From JBFXAF01 sp050184585 (GTDB taxonomy: Bacteria; Pseudomonadota; Alphaproteobacteria; Rhizobiales; Rhizobiaceae), in the NCBI GenBank assembly GCA_050184585.1, contig JBFXAF010000008.1, positions 1-64,000 of the forward strand: DNA of 64,000 nucleotides, read 5' to 3'. The notes under the pieces are model-generated. The model was not told the origin of the DNA and did not search any database. It saw nothing but the letters and a program-made list of their open reading frames with translations. A program made the translations under genes and the position numbers. Shown here piece after piece: positions 35,034 to 43,349 of this stretch; position 1 is the first letter of the stretch; each line of letters opens with the position of its first letter.

Positions 35034-35999
35034 ATGGCCCGCCGACTGCCTCCGCTCAATCCGCTCCGCGCCTTTGAGGCGACGGCGCGACATGGTTCGC
35101 TGTCGAAGGCCGCCGGCGAGCTCAACGTCACGCATGGCGCGGTCAGCCACCAGGTGAGCGCGCTCGAAGCCGCGCTGGACGTGCAGCTGTTCGAACGCCA
35201 CGGCCGGCGGCTCAAGCTGACGCCTCAGGGCGCCGAGCTCCTGCCGGCCGTCTCGAACGCCTTCGAAGGCATCGCCGCCGCGACGGCGCGAATGACCAGG
35301 CCGGCAAGCTCGGGCGCCCTGACCGTCACCTGCGTGGCGGCGCTCCTGTCTTTCTGGCTTATCCCGCGACTTGGCTCCTTCATCGCCCAGTATCCCGGCA
35401 TCGCGCTGACGCTCGCGGCGTCCAACGATCCCGACGACATCCGCTCGGCCGACGTCGACGTCTGCGTGCTCTACGGCGACGGGAGCTGGACCGACTGCTG
35501 GGTGAAACGCTGGTCCGGACTGGATCTCTTTCCGGTCGCGAGCCCGACACTGGTCAACAACCGGCCGATCCGCAGCGTGCGCGATCTCGCCGACCACGTC
35601 ATCCTCCACGCCGATGACGGCCGCGAATGGCACACATGGCTGGCCGCGGCCGACGCGCTGGATCTGGGACGGATGCGCGGGCACCATCTATCGGACGCAC
35701 GCCTGTCGATCGAGGCGGCCGTGCATGGCCATGGTGTCGCGCTCGGTGATACCGTCACGGCGAGCGGGCTGCTCGCCCGGGGGCAGCTTGTCAGCCTGTT
35801 CAACCTGACCGTGCCGGCCGTCGACGCCTTTTACGTCGCATGCCGTCACGATTTGAGGCAGGCGCCGATCGTGCGGGTGTTCATCGACTGGATGTTCGCC
35901 GAGATGGCGCAGAGCGCCGGCCTCGCCGGCCAGGTCGCGCTGCGTCGTCGGCGCGGCGCCCGGGGATCGCGCTCGAGCGAGGGAGCGGAGGAGACATGA
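35034..35999 (+). CDS. LysR-family transcriptional regulator (GcvA-like)
   Basis: A 321-aa DNA-binding regulator. The N-terminal winged helix reads NPLRAFEATARHGSLSKAAG, then ELNVTHGAVSHQVSALEAAL and LFERHGRRLKLTPQGAELLP, diagnostic of the GcvA subgroup. The effector domain spans about residues 90-300. The C-terminal RRRRGARGSRSSEGAEE tail is basic. Transcribed divergently from the ureohydrolase gene, it probably controls that gene and the importer behind it, as Pseudomonas GbuR controls gbuA. Its stop overlaps the thioesterase start (ATGA). Confidence 0.92.
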   Translation: MARRLPPLNPLRAFEATARHGSLSKAAGELNVTHGAVSHQVSALEAALDVQLFERHGRRLKLTPQGAELLPAVSNAFEGIAAATARMTRPASSGALTVTCVAALLSFWLIPRLGSFIAQYPGIALTLAASNDPDDIRSADVDVCVLYGDGSWTDCWVKRWSGLDLFPVASPTLVNNRPIRSVRDLADHVILHADDGREWHTWLAAADALDLGRMRGHHLSDARLSIEAAVHGHGVALGDTVTASGLLARGQLVSLFNLTVPAVDAFYVACRHDLRQAPIVRVFIDWMFAEMAQSAGLAGQVALRRRRGARGSRSSEGAEET

Positions 36000-36439
36000 A
36001 CGACGCGCGCCAACAGGCCGGCGACCGCTCCAGCTATCGGGCGTTCCGGACGATCCACACACGCTGGATGGACAACGATCCCTATGGCCACATGAACAAT
36101 GTCGTCCATTACTCGCTGTTCGACACGGCCGTGAACGGCTGGCTGATCGAGCAGGGAGCGCTGGACATCCGGCATGGCGCTCAGATTGGATTGGTGGTCG
36201 AGACCGGTTGCAGGTATTTTTCCGAACTTGCATTCCCCGATGTCGTCGAGGCGGGCTTGAGGGTGGCGCGGCTGGGCTCCAGTTCGGTGCGCTACGAGGT
36301 GGGGCTCTTCCGCAACGACGATCCAAAGGCGGCGGCCGAGGGTTTCTTCGTTCACGTCTACGTGGATCGTGAAACCCGCAGACCGAAGCCGATCTCCGAA
36401 GACTTCAGATGCGCACTCGACATCCTGGTCGTGCCGTGA
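35996..36439 (+). CDS. Acyl-CoA thioesterase (4HBT hotdog fold)
   Basis: A 147-aa thioesterase. The catalytic loop WMDNDPYGHMNNVVHYSLFD carries the conserved D-x-x-G-H-x-N-N pattern of the 4-hydroxybenzoyl-CoA/YbgC-like group, followed by the long helix and strands ending FVHVYVDRETRRPKPI. ATG 35996 overlaps the LysR stop as ATGA, so translation is coupled. The acyl substrate is unknown, and so is its link to the regulator. Confidence 0.9.
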   Translation: MNDARQQAGDRSSYRAFRTIHTRWMDNDPYGHMNNVVHYSLFDTAVNGWLIEQGALDIRHGAQIGLVVETGCRYFSELAFPDVVEAGLRVARLGSSSVRYEVGLFRNDDPKAAAEGFFVHVYVDRETRRPKPISEDFRCALDILVVP

Positions 36440-36577
36440 GCGCTTGAACCCGGGGTTGCTGCAGGAATGCCCCGTCGGCGGCCGATTCATGGCCCGAATC
36501 GGCCGCATTTACCCTTTTGACTGGACAGTGGGCGAGCCGCTTGCAATGTTGCGAGCGGCCAACAACTATCGGCTGCA

Positions 36578-38710
36578 ATGTCCTTGCGCTTGGGGTTATT
36601 CGCGTTAACTGTCAGTGCGTTAGCACTGGCGTCGCCGCTTGCGGCAGCGGAGACGCGCGCCGTTGTCGTTGGCGTGTCCGACTATCCCGCGCTCAAGCCC
36701 GACCGCTGGCTCAAGGGCCCGCGCCGCGATGCGCTTCAGGTGGCCCGCACCATCACTGAACTGGGGATCGACCCGGCGAACGTCAAGCTGCTCGCCGACG
36801 GCCTTCACGAGGAGTTGCCCGAAGGCATCGAAGCGCCGGTCCCCGGCACCAAGGCGGCGATCCTGGCGGCGCTCGACAAAGTCGTCGAGGAGACGCAGGC
36901 CGGCGACCTCGTCTTCTTCTTCTTCTCCGGCCACGGATCGCAGCAACCCGATTTCGATGGCGACGAGGGCGGCGGCGGCGACGAGATCTTCCTTCCCTAC
37001 GACGTCAAGAGCTGGAGCACGGCCGGTGTCGAGAACGGCCTGCTCGACGACGAGTTGAACGAACGTGTCCGGAAGGTGCTGGCCAAGGGGGCCGACTTCT
37101 TCGGCATGGTCGACGCCTGCCATTCCGCGACCGGCTTCCGCGCAGCGCCCGGCGTCGAATCGCCAAACAAGTACATTGACCCGCAAGAACTCGGCGTCCC
37201 GGCCGACGCCTTCACGGAAGCCGCGACTGGCGCACCGGCGCCGGCGCCCGAGCCGTCCGAAGGACGCGGGCGCGCGGCCTTTTTCTATGCCGCCCAGGAG
37301 AACGAGGCGGCGCTCGAGATGCCCGCCAGGAACGGCGACCCGGACGAGTTCTACAGCGTCTTCACCTACAATGTTCTCAAGCGCCTCCGGCAGAATCCGG
37401 CGGTCACCTATCGCACGCTGCACCAGGCCGTGGTCAACGACATCAAGCGCGGCACGATGATGCAAACCCAGACGCCGGAGGTCGAAGGCGACCTGGTCGA
37501 CGAGCCGGTGCTGCGCCTCTCCGCCGCCGCTCCGACACGGCAGTGGCCGATTTTCGCGGGTAACCTGCGGGCCGGCGAACTCTCCGGCGTCGTTCCCGGC
37601 GCTGTCGTCGCGCTGTTCAATGATCCCGCGGATGCGGACGACCAGGCGGTCGCCCGCGGCACTGTCACCATCGCCGGGGCGACCAAGGCGGTGGTGTCGC
37701 AGATCGACTGGCCCTGCGGCGACGACGGCGCCTGCACCCCGGATGCGGAGGCTTTCAAGAAGGCGCGCTTCGCCCGCATCGCCGAGCCCGGGCTGGACTT
37801 CACGCTGTCGCTGTCGAAGCCCGTGCGCGTCGACCCGCAGGACGGCCACGACTACGCGCCGGCGCTCGCGGCGCTCGAAACGGCCGTATCATCGCCGTCG
37901 CTGTCGAAGCGGGTGGCGCTCAAGGGCGATGCCTACGACATCGCGGTCGGACTGGTCGACGGCAAGCTCGCCTTCTCGGGCGCGGCCGGCCTGATCGACC
38001 CATACGGCCCCGGCTCGTCGCCCCGCCTCACCCTCTCCGGCGATCCGGCGATCGCCGCGTCGGAAGTCACGGATGCCGTCCGGCGCATGGCGCAGGCTCT
38101 GGCGCTCCAGCGCCTGGCGACGGCGACCGACGGCGGCGGCGGTCTGGGGCTCACTGCGCAGCTCTCGGTGCGCAAGGCCAAGCCGGGCTCGATCGTCGAT
38201 GGCGGCTGCGCCGAAGACGACGATGCGTACGAGCTGCCCGTGCCGGCCGGTGATTCTCCTGGTTTCGACGAATGCGACATCGTTTCGGTATCTCTGGACA
38301 ACAAGGGCGGCAAGGCGCTCGACGTGACGGTGCTGCTGGTCGGCTCGGATTTCTCCATCACCACGGCTTGGCCGCAGGAGGGCGCGGCGAACCGCGTGCG
38401 CTCGCGCGAAGTCAAGACCGCCGACATTCTCCAGATGGAGGCCGAGCCCGTTTCGGCCCTGCAGGAGCGTTTGGTCGTCATCGCGGTGCCCGGCATCAAC
38501 CAGTCGCACACCGCCTTCGACAACCTCGAACAGGACGGCCTGCGCGCAGGCATCGATCCGGCCTCTCCGGGGGCCGCCGCGGCGCGAGAACTCCTGGCCG
38601 TCGGCCTGACCGACATGAGCCGGTCGACCGCGGCCGGAACCGAAAAGTTGAGCGAGGAACTGGCGGTCGAGATCCGGCCTTTCCTCGCGCGCAAGGGAGG
38701 CGGCGCATGA
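36578..38710 (+). CDS. Secreted caspase-like peptidase (orthocaspase, C14 family)
   Basis: A 710-aa exported protein. A Sec signal peptide covers about residues 1-24 (LFALTVSALALASPLAAA). The caspase p20-like domain (about 25-310) starts AVVVGVSDYPAL. His119 lies in FFFSGHGSQQ and Cys181 in MVDACHSATGF, the catalytic dyad, with an acidic FDGDEGGGGDEIFLPYD loop as in calcium-activated metacaspases. The C-terminal 400 residues are not recognisable and are probably an extracytoplasmic beta-rich or sensor region, with Cys pairs near WPCGDDGAC and GGCAEDD...DECD. Orthocaspases cleave after Arg or Lys. Two small secreted paralogues follow, possible partners or substrates. There is no obvious p10 fusion or kinase domain. 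Confidence 0.88.
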   Translation: MSLRLGLFALTVSALALASPLAAAETRAVVVGVSDYPALKPDRWLKGPRRDALQVARTITELGIDPANVKLLADGLHEELPEGIEAPVPGTKAAILAALDKVVEETQAGDLVFFFFSGHGSQQPDFDGDEGGGGDEIFLPYDVKSWSTAGVENGLLDDELNERVRKVLAKGADFFGMVDACHSATGFRAAPGVESPNKYIDPQELGVPADAFTEAATGAPAPAPEPSEGRGRAAFFYAAQENEAALEMPARNGDPDEFYSVFTYNVLKRLRQNPAVTYRTLHQAVVNDIKRGTMMQTQTPEVEGDLVDEPVLRLSAAAPTRQWPIFAGNLRAGELSGVVPGAVVALFNDPADADDQAVARGTVTIAGATKAVVSQIDWPCGDDGACTPDAEAFKKARFARIAEPGLDFTLSLSKPVRVDPQDGHDYAPALAALETAVSSPSLSKRVALKGDAYDIAVGLVDGKLAFSGAAGLIDPYGPGSSPRLTLSGDPAIAASEVTDAVRRMAQALALQRLATATDGGGGLGLTAQLSVRKAKPGSIVDGGCAEDDDAYELPVPAGDSPGFDECDIVSVSLDNKGGKALDVTVLLVGSDFSITTAWPQEGAANRVRSREVKTADILQMEAEPVSALQERLVVIAVPGINQSHTAFDNLEQDGLRAGIDPASPGAAAARELLAVGLTDMSRSTAAGTEKLSEELAVEIRPFLARKGGGA

Positions 38711-38860
38711 CGGCGTCCCTCCTGCCCCGCATGGCGGGGCCAAACCGGAATCCACATGCCGATCCCGTTGTGAAGGGCGATGGGGCTTGGGTGGGGAGGG
38801 CAACTGCTCACGAAGGTCGTGCGCAGGCCGAAACGTTGACACAACAGAGGACTGACTGAC

Positions 38861-39277
38861 ATGAGGAAACTGATCATTGCCGCGATGTTCGCGGTTTCCG
38901 CCCTGACCGCCGGCGCCAGCATGGCCCAGGACAAGCAGGCCTTCACGCCGGAGCAGCAGGCCGAGTACGCCGCGACCGCCCAGACCGCCCGCAGCCTGAC
39001 CTCGTATGGCGAGGCGAAAGGCGACGCGCTTGCTCTCGTCACCGCTGCCAAGATGATTGCCGGCCTGCCGGGCGACATCCGCGCCGGCGAAGGCAGCCAG
39101 GGTCCGGCGCTCGATGTCGAGACCATCTTGAAGAAGGCCGAGGAACTCGCTCCCGGCGACGAGATCATCACCAAGATCGCCGGCGACGTGCGCGCCGCGG
39201 CCGCTGCCAACCCCAAGGGCTGCTACATCATCGAGGTGTGCAACTACTACTACTGCAACTACTATCTGGTCTGCTGA
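38861..39277 (+). CDS. Small secreted protein with Cys/Tyr-rich C-terminus (paralogue 1)
   Basis: A 138-aa protein not recognised as a named family. A Sec signal peptide covers about residues 1-22 (MRKLIIAAMFAVSALTAGAS). The central helix-prone region shares QQAEYA.....TA.SL.SYGEAKGDALAL with the next gene. The last 18 residues, CYIIEVCNYYYCNYYLVC, have four cysteines spaced x5/x4/x5 and seven tyrosines. It lies 150 bp behind the orthocaspase gene on the same strand, with a clear terminator 25 bp after its stop. Disulfide-bonded or Tyr-cross-linked export is possible. The function is unknown. Confidence 0.82.
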   Translation: MRKLIIAAMFAVSALTAGASMAQDKQAFTPEQQAEYAATAQTARSLTSYGEAKGDALALVTAAKMIAGLPGDIRAGEGSQGPALDVETILKKAEELAPGDEIITKIAGDVRAAAAANPKGCYIIEVCNYYYCNYYLVC

Positions 39278-39302
39278 TCGGACGTAACGCGCATGACCTT
39301 CA

Positions 39303-39334
39303 AGAGCCCCGCGGCACGCTGCGGGGCTCTTTTT
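39303..39334 (+). terminator. Rho-independent terminator between the two small secreted-protein genes
   Basis: AGAGCCCCGC (39303-39312), 8-base loop, GCGGGGCTCT (39321-39330) followed by TTTT: a perfect 10-bp stem with a T-tract counting the arm's final T. It ends the orthocaspase/paralogue 1 unit, so paralogue 2 should have its own promoter or rely on read-through. Confidence 0.9.
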
Positions 39335-39357
39335 GACATCGGGCCTGGGAGACCGAC

Positions 39358-39786
39358 ATGCGGCTCTATTTGCGAATCTCGACGATCGCGCTGCTTTCCT
39401 TGCTGACGGGCGCCGCAATCGCGCAGGAGGAGAAGGTTCGCCAGCAGGCCGAGTACGCCGTCGTCGTCCAGACCGCTGCGAGCCTCGTCTCCTACGGCGA
39501 AGCAAAAGGCGACGCGCTGGCGCTGCTCGCAGCGGCCAAGATGATCGCTGCTCTGCCGGTCGGCCTCGAACCCGTCGACGGCCGGGCCAATGTGCTCGAC
39601 ATTGATGTCGTCGTCGGCAAAGCCGTCGCACTTGCGTCCGAAAATCCGATCGTTGTCGGGATTGCTGGTGAAATCCGCTCCCTGGCTGCCGTCGACGAGA
39701 GACTCCCTCTCATATGTGATTGGTTCGAGGAGTGCGGATATTTTTACGGCTACTACGAGTGCCGGCCATATATCATCTGCAACTGA
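39358..39786 (+). CDS. Small secreted protein with Cys/Tyr-rich C-terminus (paralogue 2)
   Basis: A 142-aa paralogue of the preceding gene product. A Sec signal peptide covers about residues 1-22 (LRISTIALLSLLTGAAIA). The shared core is QQAEYAVVVQTAASLVSYGE followed by AKGDALALLAAAKMIAALP. The tail from ICDWFEEC to YIIC again has four cysteines (x5/x8/x5) and five tyrosines. It starts 24 bp after a terminator, so it is likely transcribed separately. Divergence of the linker with conservation of the core and tail suggests an old duplication under selection. The function is unknown. Confidence 0.8.
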   Translation: MRLYLRISTIALLSLLTGAAIAQEEKVRQQAEYAVVVQTAASLVSYGEAKGDALALLAAAKMIAALPVGLEPVDGRANVLDIDVVVGKAVALASENPIVVGIAGEIRSLAAVDERLPLICDWFEECGYFYGYYECRPYIICN

Positions 39787-39892
39787 CATCCGTGCCCCAA
39801 GCGCCGCTTGCCCGTGGCGCGTTGTGACGCGCGACCCCATTCGATGCTATAGGCGCTGACCACGCACGAGCATCGAGGGATCGCGCAGCAAC

Positions 39893-41197
39893 ATGACCAG
39901 GACCGATATCGCGCGGCGGGTCTACAACCATGCCTGGAAGCTGGATCCGATCGTCCGCAGCCTGCTGGACACCGATTTCTACAAGCTTCTGATGCTTCAG
40001 ATGATCTGGGGCCTCTATCCCGATGTCAACGTCACCTTCTCGTTGATCAACCGGACAAGGACGGTCAGGCTCGCCGAGGACATCGACGAGGGCGAGTTGC
40101 GGGCCCAGCTCGACCACGCTCGCTCGCTGCGCTTCTCCAAGAAGGAGATGATCTGGCTGGCCGGCAACACGTTCTACGGCCGCAAGCAGATCTTCCAGCC
40201 GGACTTCCTTGAGTGGCTGGAGACATTCAGTCTCCCCGCATATGAACTGAGGAAGCGCGGCGGACAGTACGAGTTGGAATTTCACGGTCCGTGGAAGGAC
40301 GTGACGCTCTGGGAGATCCCGGCGCTCGCCATCATCAACGAACTGCGATCACGCGCGGCCATGAAGGTGTTGGGACCGTTCGCGCTCGACGTACTCTACG
40401 CACGCGCCAAGGCGAAGATGTGGGACAAGACCGAGCGCCTGAAGCAGCTCGACGGCATCCGCATCTCCGACTTCGGGACGCGACGCCGGCACTCCTTCCT
40501 CTGGCAGCGCTGGTGCGTCGAGGCGCTGAAGGAAGGCATCGGCGACGCTTTCACCGGCACCAGCAACGTGCTGCTGGCCATGGATACCGACCTCGAGGCG
40601 CTGGGCACCAACGCCCACGAGTTGCCGATGGTGCTGGCGGCGCTGGCGAACAGCGAGAAGGAGCTTCGCGCGGCGCCCTACAAGGTGCTGCAGGACTGGC
40701 AGCGCTACTATGGCGGCAACCTCCTCATCGTGTTGCCCGACGCGTTCGGCACCACCGCCTTCCTGCGCGACGCCCCGGACTGGGTGGCCGACTGGACAGG
40801 CTTCCGTCCCGACAGCGCACCGCCGATCGAGGCCGGCGAGAAGGTCATCAGATGGTGGAGGGAACGCGGTCGCGACCCGCGCAAGAAGCTGCTCATCTTC
40901 TCCGACGGGCTGGACGTCGAGACGATCGAGGACACCTGGCGCCACTTCAAGGGCAAGGTGCGGATGGCCTTCGGCTGGGGCACCAACCTCACCAACGACT
41001 TCGAGGACTGCGCGCCGGTCGACATCGACGGACTCAACGCGATCTCGCTGGTCTGCAAGGTCACGGCCGCGAACGGGCGCCCGGCCGTGAAGCTCTCCGA
41101 CAATCCGGCGAAGGCGACCGGAGATGCTAGGGAGATCAAACGCTATCTCAAGGTTTTCGGAGAGGAGGACCGGGTCGAGCATGCGGTTTTCGTCTAG
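39893..41197 (+). CDS. pncB: Nicotinate phosphoribosyltransferase
   Basis: Converts nicotinate and PRPP to nicotinate mononucleotide for NAD salvage; cytosolic. The 434-aa protein shows LLDTDFYKLLMLQMIWGLYPDV, FLEWLETFSL, DFGTRRRHSF (conserved phosphoribosyl-site region), GTSNVLLAM, GTNAHELPMVLAAL and FGWGTNLTND. Length is normal. A GTG-started membrane-protein gene follows after 3 bp. Together with pncA at 48150 it makes nicotinate the central compound of this part of the window. Confidence 0.96.
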   Translation: MTRTDIARRVYNHAWKLDPIVRSLLDTDFYKLLMLQMIWGLYPDVNVTFSLINRTRTVRLAEDIDEGELRAQLDHARSLRFSKKEMIWLAGNTFYGRKQIFQPDFLEWLETFSLPAYELRKRGGQYELEFHGPWKDVTLWEIPALAIINELRSRAAMKVLGPFALDVLYARAKAKMWDKTERLKQLDGIRISDFGTRRRHSFLWQRWCVEALKEGIGDAFTGTSNVLLAMDTDLEALGTNAHELPMVLAALANSEKELRAAPYKVLQDWQRYYGGNLLIVLPDAFGTTAFLRDAPDWVADWTGFRPDSAPPIEAGEKVIRWWRERGRDPRKKLLIFSDGLDVETIEDTWRHFKGKVRMAFGWGTNLTNDFEDCAPVDIDGLNAISLVCKVTAANGRPAVKLSDNPAKATGDAREIKRYLKVFGEEDRVEHAVFV

Positions 41198-41200
41198 GTC

Positions 41201-42604
41201 GTGAACGTCCTGCGCGGCGTCGCGACCGCCGTCGCCGCGGCGGTCGTCCTGCGGCCGGAGATCGCGCTGGCCCACGCTTCCGATCGCGGCTTCGTCCTGC
41301 TGCTCCCCACCGGCTATTATGTCGCCGGCGGCGCGGCGGCAGTCGCCGCGAGTTTCATCGCACTGGCATTCCTGCCGGCGGGTTTCGCGGAACGCTACCG
41401 GTCAGCCCGCATCGCCCTGCCCCGCCTGCCGAAGAGCCTGCGTATCTGGACCAGCCTCGGCGGCCTGCTCGTCGCAGCCATCCTGATCACGGCCGGTTTC
41501 TGGGGCAGCCGCGATCCGCTCTCCAACCCCCTGCCCCTCACCGTATGGACGCTGATGTGGATCGCACTGACGCTCTTCCAGGGCCTGATCGGTGACCTTT
41601 GGCGGTGGATCAATCCGCTTTATGCGCCTTCCCGTCTTGCCGCGGCCCTGAACGGGCGGCCCGAGGGGTTTCTGGAGCTCCCGAAGGACATGGGCTGGTG
41701 GCCGGCGATCATCCTGTTCCTTGCCTTCGCCTGGTTCGAACTCGTTTATCCGGCCCCTGACGACCCATACCGCCTAGCGAACGCAGCGCTGGTCTACTTC
41801 CTCCTCAATCTCGTCGCCTGCGGGACGTTCGGCTTTGACCAATGGTCGCGGCGCGGCGAATGCCTCGGCGCCTTCTGGACGCTGATCGCACGCTTCGCGC
41901 CGATCGGCCGGGAAGAACAAGGCCGGATGACCCTCTCCCTCCCCGGCGCGCGGCTGGCCGATGGCGAGGCGCTGCCGGCGAGTGGCGCGCTGTTCCTGCT
42001 GCTCGCGCTCGCTTCGGTCTCGTTTGACGGCCTGTCGCGCACCTTCTTCTGGCTTGCCGCCAACGGCTACAATCCGCTGGAGTTTCCCGGCCGCACGGCG
42101 CTGATCCCGACCAACACGACCGGGCTTGTGTCCGCGTTCCTGCTGCTGTCGGCGGCGTTCCTGCTCTGCGTGGCCGCGGGCGAACGGCTCGCTGGCCACA
42201 AGCGCCTGTTTCCCCCGGCCGGACTGCTGGTGTGGTCGATCGTGCCGATCGCTCTCGCCTACCATCTCGCCCACTACCTCACGTCCTTCCTGGTCAATGG
42301 CCAATATGCGCTTGTGGCGCTGTCGGACCCGTTCTCGCTCGGCTGGAATCTGTTCGGCACGGCGACCATGCAGGTGACGCCCGGCGTAGTCATGGGCGCG
42401 GAGTCGGCCTGGGTGCTGTGGAACCTGCAGGCCGGCGCGATCATCGTCGGGCACGTGCTCGCCGTGCTCGCGGCCCACACGATCGCCCAGAAGATGCATG
42501 CGTCGAACGAGGCCGCGGCCGTCAGCCAGATCCCGCTGACGATGCTGATGATCGGCTACACCGTGCTCGGCCTCTGGCTGCTGTCGACGCCCACGGCGGC
42601 GTAG
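41201..42604 (+). CDS. Polytopic membrane protein of unknown function
   Basis: A 467-aa hydrophobic protein starting at GTG 41201, 3 bp after pncB. An N-terminal signal-like segment ends near ALAHASDRGFVLLLPTGYY, followed by about ten to eleven membrane segments. Motifs such as GLIGDLWRWINPLYAPSRL, FGFDQWSRRGECLGAFWTL and YHLAHYLTSFLVNGQYALV are strongly patterned. Several histidines in YHLAHY could bind metal. I recall similar proteins annotated as fenitrothion-hydrolase-like in alphaproteobacteria, but that name is not reliable. Coupling to pncB suggests a role near nicotinate uptake or envelope metabolism, which is inference only. Confidence 0.75.
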   Translation: MNVLRGVATAVAAAVVLRPEIALAHASDRGFVLLLPTGYYVAGGAAAVAASFIALAFLPAGFAERYRSARIALPRLPKSLRIWTSLGGLLVAAILITAGFWGSRDPLSNPLPLTVWTLMWIALTLFQGLIGDLWRWINPLYAPSRLAAALNGRPEGFLELPKDMGWWPAIILFLAFAWFELVYPAPDDPYRLANAALVYFLLNLVACGTFGFDQWSRRGECLGAFWTLIARFAPIGREEQGRMTLSLPGARLADGEALPASGALFLLLALASVSFDGLSRTFFWLAANGYNPLEFPGRTALIPTNTTGLVSAFLLLSAAFLLCVAAGERLAGHKRLFPPAGLLVWSIVPIALAYHLAHYLTSFLVNGQYALVALSDPFSLGWNLFGTATMQVTPGVVMGAESAWVLWNLQAGAIIVGHVLAVLAAHTIAQKMHASNEAAAVSQIPLTMLMIGYTVLGLWLLSTPTAA

Positions 42605-42618
42605 GAACCAGCAGTCGT

Positions 42619-42924
42619 TCAGGCGGCGTCGAGCGCGATCGGTTCGATCTTTTCCAGCGTCGGCGCGATCGCGCGTTCCGCCATCTCAAGCGCGTAAGCC
42701 TGATCGAAGTTCAGCCAGAACTGCGGCGTCGTTTGGAAATAGCGAGCCAGCCGCAATGCGGTATCCGGCGTGATGCCGACCTCTTCCCTGACGATCCTCT
42801 CGATGCGGGTACGCGGCAAACCGACCCGGCGCGCAAGAGCCCCCGCGCTGATGCCTAGCGGAACCAGGAACTCTTCGCGAAGATACTCGCCGGGATGGAT
42901 CGGCCTTGCAAACTTAAAAGCCAT
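42619..42924 (-). CDS. higA: HigA-type antitoxin (XRE helix-turn-helix)
   Basis: A 101-aa DNA-binding antitoxin. The HigA signature IHPGEYLREEFLVPLGISAG is followed by the helix-turn-helix ALARRVGLPRTRIERIVREE and the typical ITPDTALRLARYFQTTPQFW. It lies 42 bp downstream of the toxin gene, the usual higBA order (toxin first). It would neutralise HigB and repress the shared promoter at the two TGTATCA-N5-TGATACA sites. Confidence 0.93.
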   Translation of the reverse strand: MAFKFARPIHPGEYLREEFLVPLGISAGALARRVGLPRTRIERIVREEVGITPDTALRLARYFQTTPQFWLNFDQAYALEMAERAIAPTLEKIEPIALDAA

Positions 42925-42966
42925 GAGGGTGACTCCTTTTCAGGTGGGGGCGTTGATGCCCGGCTC

Positions 42967-43248
42967 TCAATGGTAGTCGACGATCTCCACGTCCTCCGCG
43001 CCCGCCTCCGTCCAGCGAAAGCAGATGCGCCACTGGTCGTTGATCCTGATCGAATGCTGCCCCTTGCGCTCGCCGGCCAGGCTTTCCAGCCTGTTTCCCG
43101 GCGGAGATCTGAGATCGTTCAGGGATATCGCGTGATCGACCGCTCGCAGACGTCTCTCTGCCCGCGCAACCAGATCAGAGGGGAACCCTTTCGGAGCCCT
43201 CCCCGCGGCAATCTCCTCAACGAACTTGCCTCTCCAGGAGACGATCAT
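42967..43248 (-). CDS. higB: HigB/RelE-type toxin (ribosome-dependent mRNA interferase)
   Basis: A 93-aa RelE-superfamily toxin. The C-terminal core LAGERKGQHSIRINDQWRIC, then FRWTEAGAEDVEIVDYH, is the HigB/killer-protein signature. The start ATG 43248 follows AGGAG. Homologues cleave mRNA on the ribosome during stress. It is transcribed from the consensus promoter at 43265-43292 into higA. Confidence 0.93.
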   Translation of the reverse strand: MIVSWRGKFVEEIAAGRAPKGFPSDLVARAERRLRAVDHAISLNDLRSPPGNRLESLAGERKGQHSIRINDQWRICFRWTEAGAEDVEIVDYH

Positions 43249-43261
43249 CCGCTACTCCTCG

Positions 43262-43316
43262 TGTATCATACGGTGATACAAAGGCTTGTCAATAGTTTGT
43301 ATCACGTGCTGATACA
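43262..43316 (-). promoter_or_regulatory. higBA promoter with two identical operator dyads
   Basis: On the minus strand TTGACA (43292-43287), a 16-bp spacer and TATGAT (43270-43265) form a near-consensus sigma-70 promoter. Two 19-bp dyads TGTATCA-N5-TGATACA lie at 43262-43280, covering the -10, and at 43298-43316, just upstream of the -35. Their starts are 36 bp apart. This is the layout expected for autorepression by the HigBA complex. Confidence 0.85.
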
Positions 43317-43349
43317 TTCGGCAGGATTGCCTCACCACCCCAGAATCGG

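Noticed and set aside
38707..38859. 50-codon frame overlapping the orthocaspase stop (ATGA) and ending 1 bp before paralogue 1
   Set aside because: The coupling is suggestive, but the peptide has no signal, no conserved pattern and unusual composition for this region. It contains a GC hairpin (38724-38740). More likely intergenic sequence.
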